Source of the DNA: Marininema mesophilum
GTDB lineage: Bacteria; Bacillota; Bacilli; Thermoactinomycetales; DSM-45169
DNA length: 64,000 bases
Direction of reading: 5' to 3'
Assembly (NCBI RefSeq): GCF_900106775.1
Contig: NZ_FNNQ01000014.1
Location: forward strand, 43,693 to 107,692
How positions within the stretch are numbered: position 1 is the first letter of the stretch; each line of letters starts with the position of its first letter. The position numbers were made by a program, and so were the translations under genes. Shown here one piece after another: positions 62,117-64,000 of the stretch. The notes under the pieces are model-generated. The model was not told the origin of the DNA. It worked only from the letters and a program-made list of their open reading frames with translations, and made no database searches.

Positions 62117-62610
62117 ATGGGGGCCGTTTTTCTAAGGGGAGATTATGCCGAAAGTACCTCGGAAAAAGCTTATAAGAATAACGACAAGCATGGTTTATGT
62201 ATTTTCAATGCCAGCATTCACCTTGCGATGAGATTGCGTCCAGAGCCTCAATTTCCGTATTTTGTCGTTCTTGATGAACCACACCACTATATCAAAGGTT
62301 CTGAAGTGTGGAAGGGTGCGGCGGTGACCAGCCGCAAGTATCGCGTAGCCCACATATGGATGTTTCACAACTGGGAGCATATGCCGAAGAACGGCGAGTG
62401 ATTATTGAGTCGGCTCTTCCGCATTATTCGTTATACCCGATATCAAAAAAGACGTTTCAAGAACTAAAGGAAGAGATCGCACCATATGCTGTTGAAGATG
62501 CGATGAATCTAAAGCGTTGGCATGGGATTAATGTCATTAGATCGGGTGGTGAAGCTGTTCATCCATTCATTGCGAAGATGTCTCCGCCTCCGTTACCTCT
62601 GGATCTTTAA
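62117..62610 (+). pseudogene. Frameshifted C-terminal part of a plasmid/ICE-type ATPase
   Basis: Frame 1 (to 62401) reads F-V-V-L-D-E-P-H-H-Y (Walker-B-like), A-V-T-S-R-K-Y-R-V-A and W-M-F-H-N-W-E; after a one-base shift near 62395 the frame ending at 62610 continues I-E-S-A-L-P-H-Y, S-K-K-T-F-Q-E-L-K-E-E-I and P-F-I-A-K-M-S-P-P. Together they match the C-terminal third of VirB4/TcpA-like ATP-binding proteins of conjugative elements. The N-terminal ATPase part is absent. Confidence 0.55.
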
Positions 62611-62638
62611 ATCGAAAATGAAACTTTTGACGCAATAG

Positions 62639-62670
62639 TTGACAAGATACCCGTAAAGGTGTAGTATAAT
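62639..62670 (+). promoter_or_regulatory. Promoter of the tRNA-Leu pair
   Basis: TTGACA at 62639-62644; TAGTAT at 62662-62667 has ideal 17-base spacing, while the better TATAAT at 62665-62670 gives 20. Confidence 0.55.
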
Positions 62671-62758
62671 CCTTGTGATTTTGAGGCGCGTCTTTAGATG
62701 GTCTAACACATAGGTCGAAAAAAGCGCATAAGTAAATCGTTAGAAATATTGCCATTGA

Positions 62759-62843
62759 GCGGATGTGGCGGAATTGGCAGACGCACTAGATTTAGGATCT
62801 AGCGCCTTTGGGCGTGGGGGTTCGAGTCCCTTCATCCGCACCA
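62759..62843 (+). tRNA. tRNA-Leu (TAG)
   Basis: Acceptor GCGGATG/CATCCGC, anticodon TAG in CTAGATTTAGGATCTAG, long variable arm, encoded CCA. Confidence 0.95.
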
Positions 62844-62872
62844 GTTTTGTTTTAAGATGATATACCAAATGG

Positions 62873-62958
62873 GCGGTCGTGGTGGAATTGGCAGACACGC
62901 TACCTTGAGGGGGTAGTGGCCTCTGGCTGTGCGAGTTCGAGTCTCGCCGACCGCACCA
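62873..62958 (+). tRNA. tRNA-Leu (GAG)
   Basis: Acceptor GCGGTCG/CGACCGC, anticodon GAG in CTACCTTGAGGGGGTAG, long variable arm, encoded CCA. Confidence 0.95.
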
Positions 62959-63010
62959 AAATGGGCTTTTATGTGATTTGGCTCATTTGAAGCCCTATTT
63001 ACGAAGAGAA

Positions 63011-63047
63011 GACCACTACTCGGTATTTTAATCGAGGAGTGGTTTTT
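63011..63047 (+). terminator. Terminator of the tRNA-Leu pair
   Basis: CCACTACTCG and CGAGGAGTGG stem followed by T6. Confidence 0.85.
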
Positions 63048-63104
63048 TGTGTTGAAGAAATTCGCTATTCAACCCAAAACCACTAACTCACTTGGAGAAA
63101 TAGT

Positions 63105-63665
63105 TCAATATTGACTACGCTTAAAATTCAATGGTGAAGAGCCCGTTTCCTTGCGAAAAGCAGCATAAAACTGATTTGGTTCTCTGAATCCTACTGCATA
63201 ACATATCTCCACATTATTCATTTCCCCATTTAGAAGCAATTGCTCTGCTCGTTGTATACGAATTTGATTGAGATACTGTCGAGGACTAAGTCCCGTCTTG
63301 TTCTTGAATAGCCGTTGCAAATGACAAGCGCTGATTCCCACATGGTTAGAAATCTTCTCCAATGTCCACGATTGATCATACTTACTTTCCAATAATTGTT
63401 GAACTTGATCAACAACTTCTTGAGTAGGCTCATAGTTAGCTTGGAGAAGATCGGGACGGCACCGTTTACAAGGCCGATAATTGGAACAAAGCGCATCCTC
63501 GATGTGAAAAAAGTATTCCACGTTTTCTTCCTTGGGCGTCTTTGATCTACATGAGGGACGGCAAAATATTTTAGTAGTTTTTACTGCATAATAGAAGCAT
63601 CCATCGTAGGTTCCATCGCATTGAACCACTGCCTGCCATAACTTTTCCGACTGGAAAGTTTTAAT
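63105..63665 (-). CDS. adaA: AdaA-type methyl-phosphotriester transferase / AraC-family activator
   Basis: About 186 residues. The N-terminal Ada zinc domain has four cysteines (F-C-R-P-S-C and C-K-R-C) with the phosphotriester-acceptor Cys; the C-terminal part is an AraC-type helix-turn-helix (I-S-A-C-H-L-Q-R-L-F-K, V-G-F-R-E-P-N-Q-F). It repairs methyl phosphotriesters in DNA and then activates the adaptive response. Start: the first GTG (63629) lacks a ribosome site and cuts off the usual W-Q-A-V-V-Q-C-D approach. A perfect GGAGGTG lies six bases before an in-frame ATT at 63665, with an in-frame stop just upstream. I give the ATT as the likely start. No adaB is seen. Confidence 0.82.
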   Translation of the reverse strand: MKTFQSEKLWQAVVQCDGTYDGCFYYAVKTTKIFCRPSCRSKTPKEENVEYFFHIEDALCSNYRPCKRCRPDLLQANYEPTQEVVDQVQQLLESKYDQSWTLEKISNHVGISACHLQRLFKNKTGLSPRQYLNQIRIQRAEQLLLNGEMNNVEICYAVGFREPNQFYAAFRKETGSSPLNFKRSQY

Positions 63666-63715
63666 TTTTCACACCTCCAAGTTCAATCGTGTTCATGTGG
63701 GATGAAAGCCCCCTT

Positions 63716-63997
63716 CTAAGAAGAATTAACTTGTGCTTTAGAATCTCTCCTGTTTCTTGATTTCTTATAGGTGAAATACAGACCACTAACAAAGGCAGGC
63801 ACGATGAGGTGCAATCCAAGGAAAGGACTAAACAGTACCAGCATTATAAGCGAAATCAATCCGCTAACCCAAACCATGGAATTCTTTTTGTATAATTTCA
63901 TTGCCGCCATCATGGAAAGGATGTAAACAACTATGCCTAGGGAGTTCGGTATAAAGAGTAACTTCGTGAAATGTATCCCTAATCCTGTGGTGATCAT
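63716..63997 (-). CDS. Small membrane protein, may be incomplete at the window edge
   Basis: 93 residues with three hydrophobic helices (about 15-33, 42-58, 60-78) and a basic polar C-terminal tail. The ATG is three bases from the window end, so its ribosome site, and any longer N-terminus, lie outside. Not recognised. Confidence 0.5.
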   Translation of the reverse strand: MITTGLGIHFTKLLFIPNSLGIVVYILSMMAAMKLYKKNSMVWVSGLISLIMLVLFSPFLGLHLIVPAFVSGLYFTYKKSRNRRDSKAQVNSS

Positions 63998-64000
63998 TAC

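Overview
The window looks like a chromosomal segment of a spore-forming, Gram-positive member of the Bacillales. The block acpS / nnrD / ydcC-like / alr / ndoAI-ndoA / rsbU-rsbV-rsbW-sigB / tex / sprT-like follows the Bacillus subtilis ydcC-ydcK region almost gene for gene. The NRPS content and sequence divergence make a family such as Thermoactinomycetaceae plausible, but that placement is inference. Start codons include many TTG/GTG with strong AGGAGG-type ribosome binding sites.

Layout: (1) 1-5.3 kb: two MFS exporters, a small heme-monooxygenase operon and a divergent alanine-racemase-like gene. (2) 5.7-21.5 kb: a four-module NRPS operon of three synthetases plus a stand-alone SyrP/TauD-type hydroxylase. 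By eye the adenylation codes read unknown / Gln-like / Val-like (with embedded N-methyltransferase) / Ala-like, ending in a thioesterase. The line therefore probably makes a small, possibly beta-hydroxylated and N-methylated tetrapeptide. (3) 21.5-29.8 kb: class A PBP, DUF2621 protein, ABC-2 exporter, acpS, NAD(P)HX repair enzyme, lipoprotein. (4) 30-42.8 kb: housekeeping alr, the MazEF-type ndoAI-ndoA pair, the sigma-B partner-switch operon with an autoregulatory sigma-B promoter, fdhD, tex, a SprT-like protein, a divergent amidase, a thioredoxin-like protein and a beta-hydroxyacid dehydrogenase. (5) 43-52.4 kb: molybdenum cofactor genes (moeB, a moaD-moaE fusion, moeA with C-terminal extension, moaA, moaC, moaB/mogA) interrupted by a Bax-inhibitor family gene and an aminotransferase. 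(6) 52.6-53.7 kb: tRNA clusters (Asn, Ser, Glu, Val, Asp, His, a decayed Gln, Lys, then an exact duplicate of Asp-His).

(7) 53.8-64 kb is an accessory tract: a membrane protein, an SDR fragment, a chloramphenicol acetyltransferase, a long-type catalase, a decayed group II intron, an IS982-like transposase remnant, a decayed phage terminase, a secreted protein resembling aerolysin-type pore formers, a frameshifted conjugation-type ATPase, two tRNA-Leu genes and an AdaA-type DNA-repair regulator.

The most novel signal is a pair of homologous intergenic loci at 47.98-48.35 kb and 53.83-54.15 kb, in inverted orientation. Each has a promoter, a structured leader with a (partly) buried Shine-Dalgarno, a very short basic peptide ORF, and a convergent antisense RNA with its own well-conserved promoter (TTTACA-N17-TATGAT or TAAAAT) and terminator. 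This is the architecture of a type I toxin-antitoxin pair, but I do not recognise the peptide from any named family. The second copy has lost 44 nt covering the hydrophobic start of the peptide while keeping the antisense unit.
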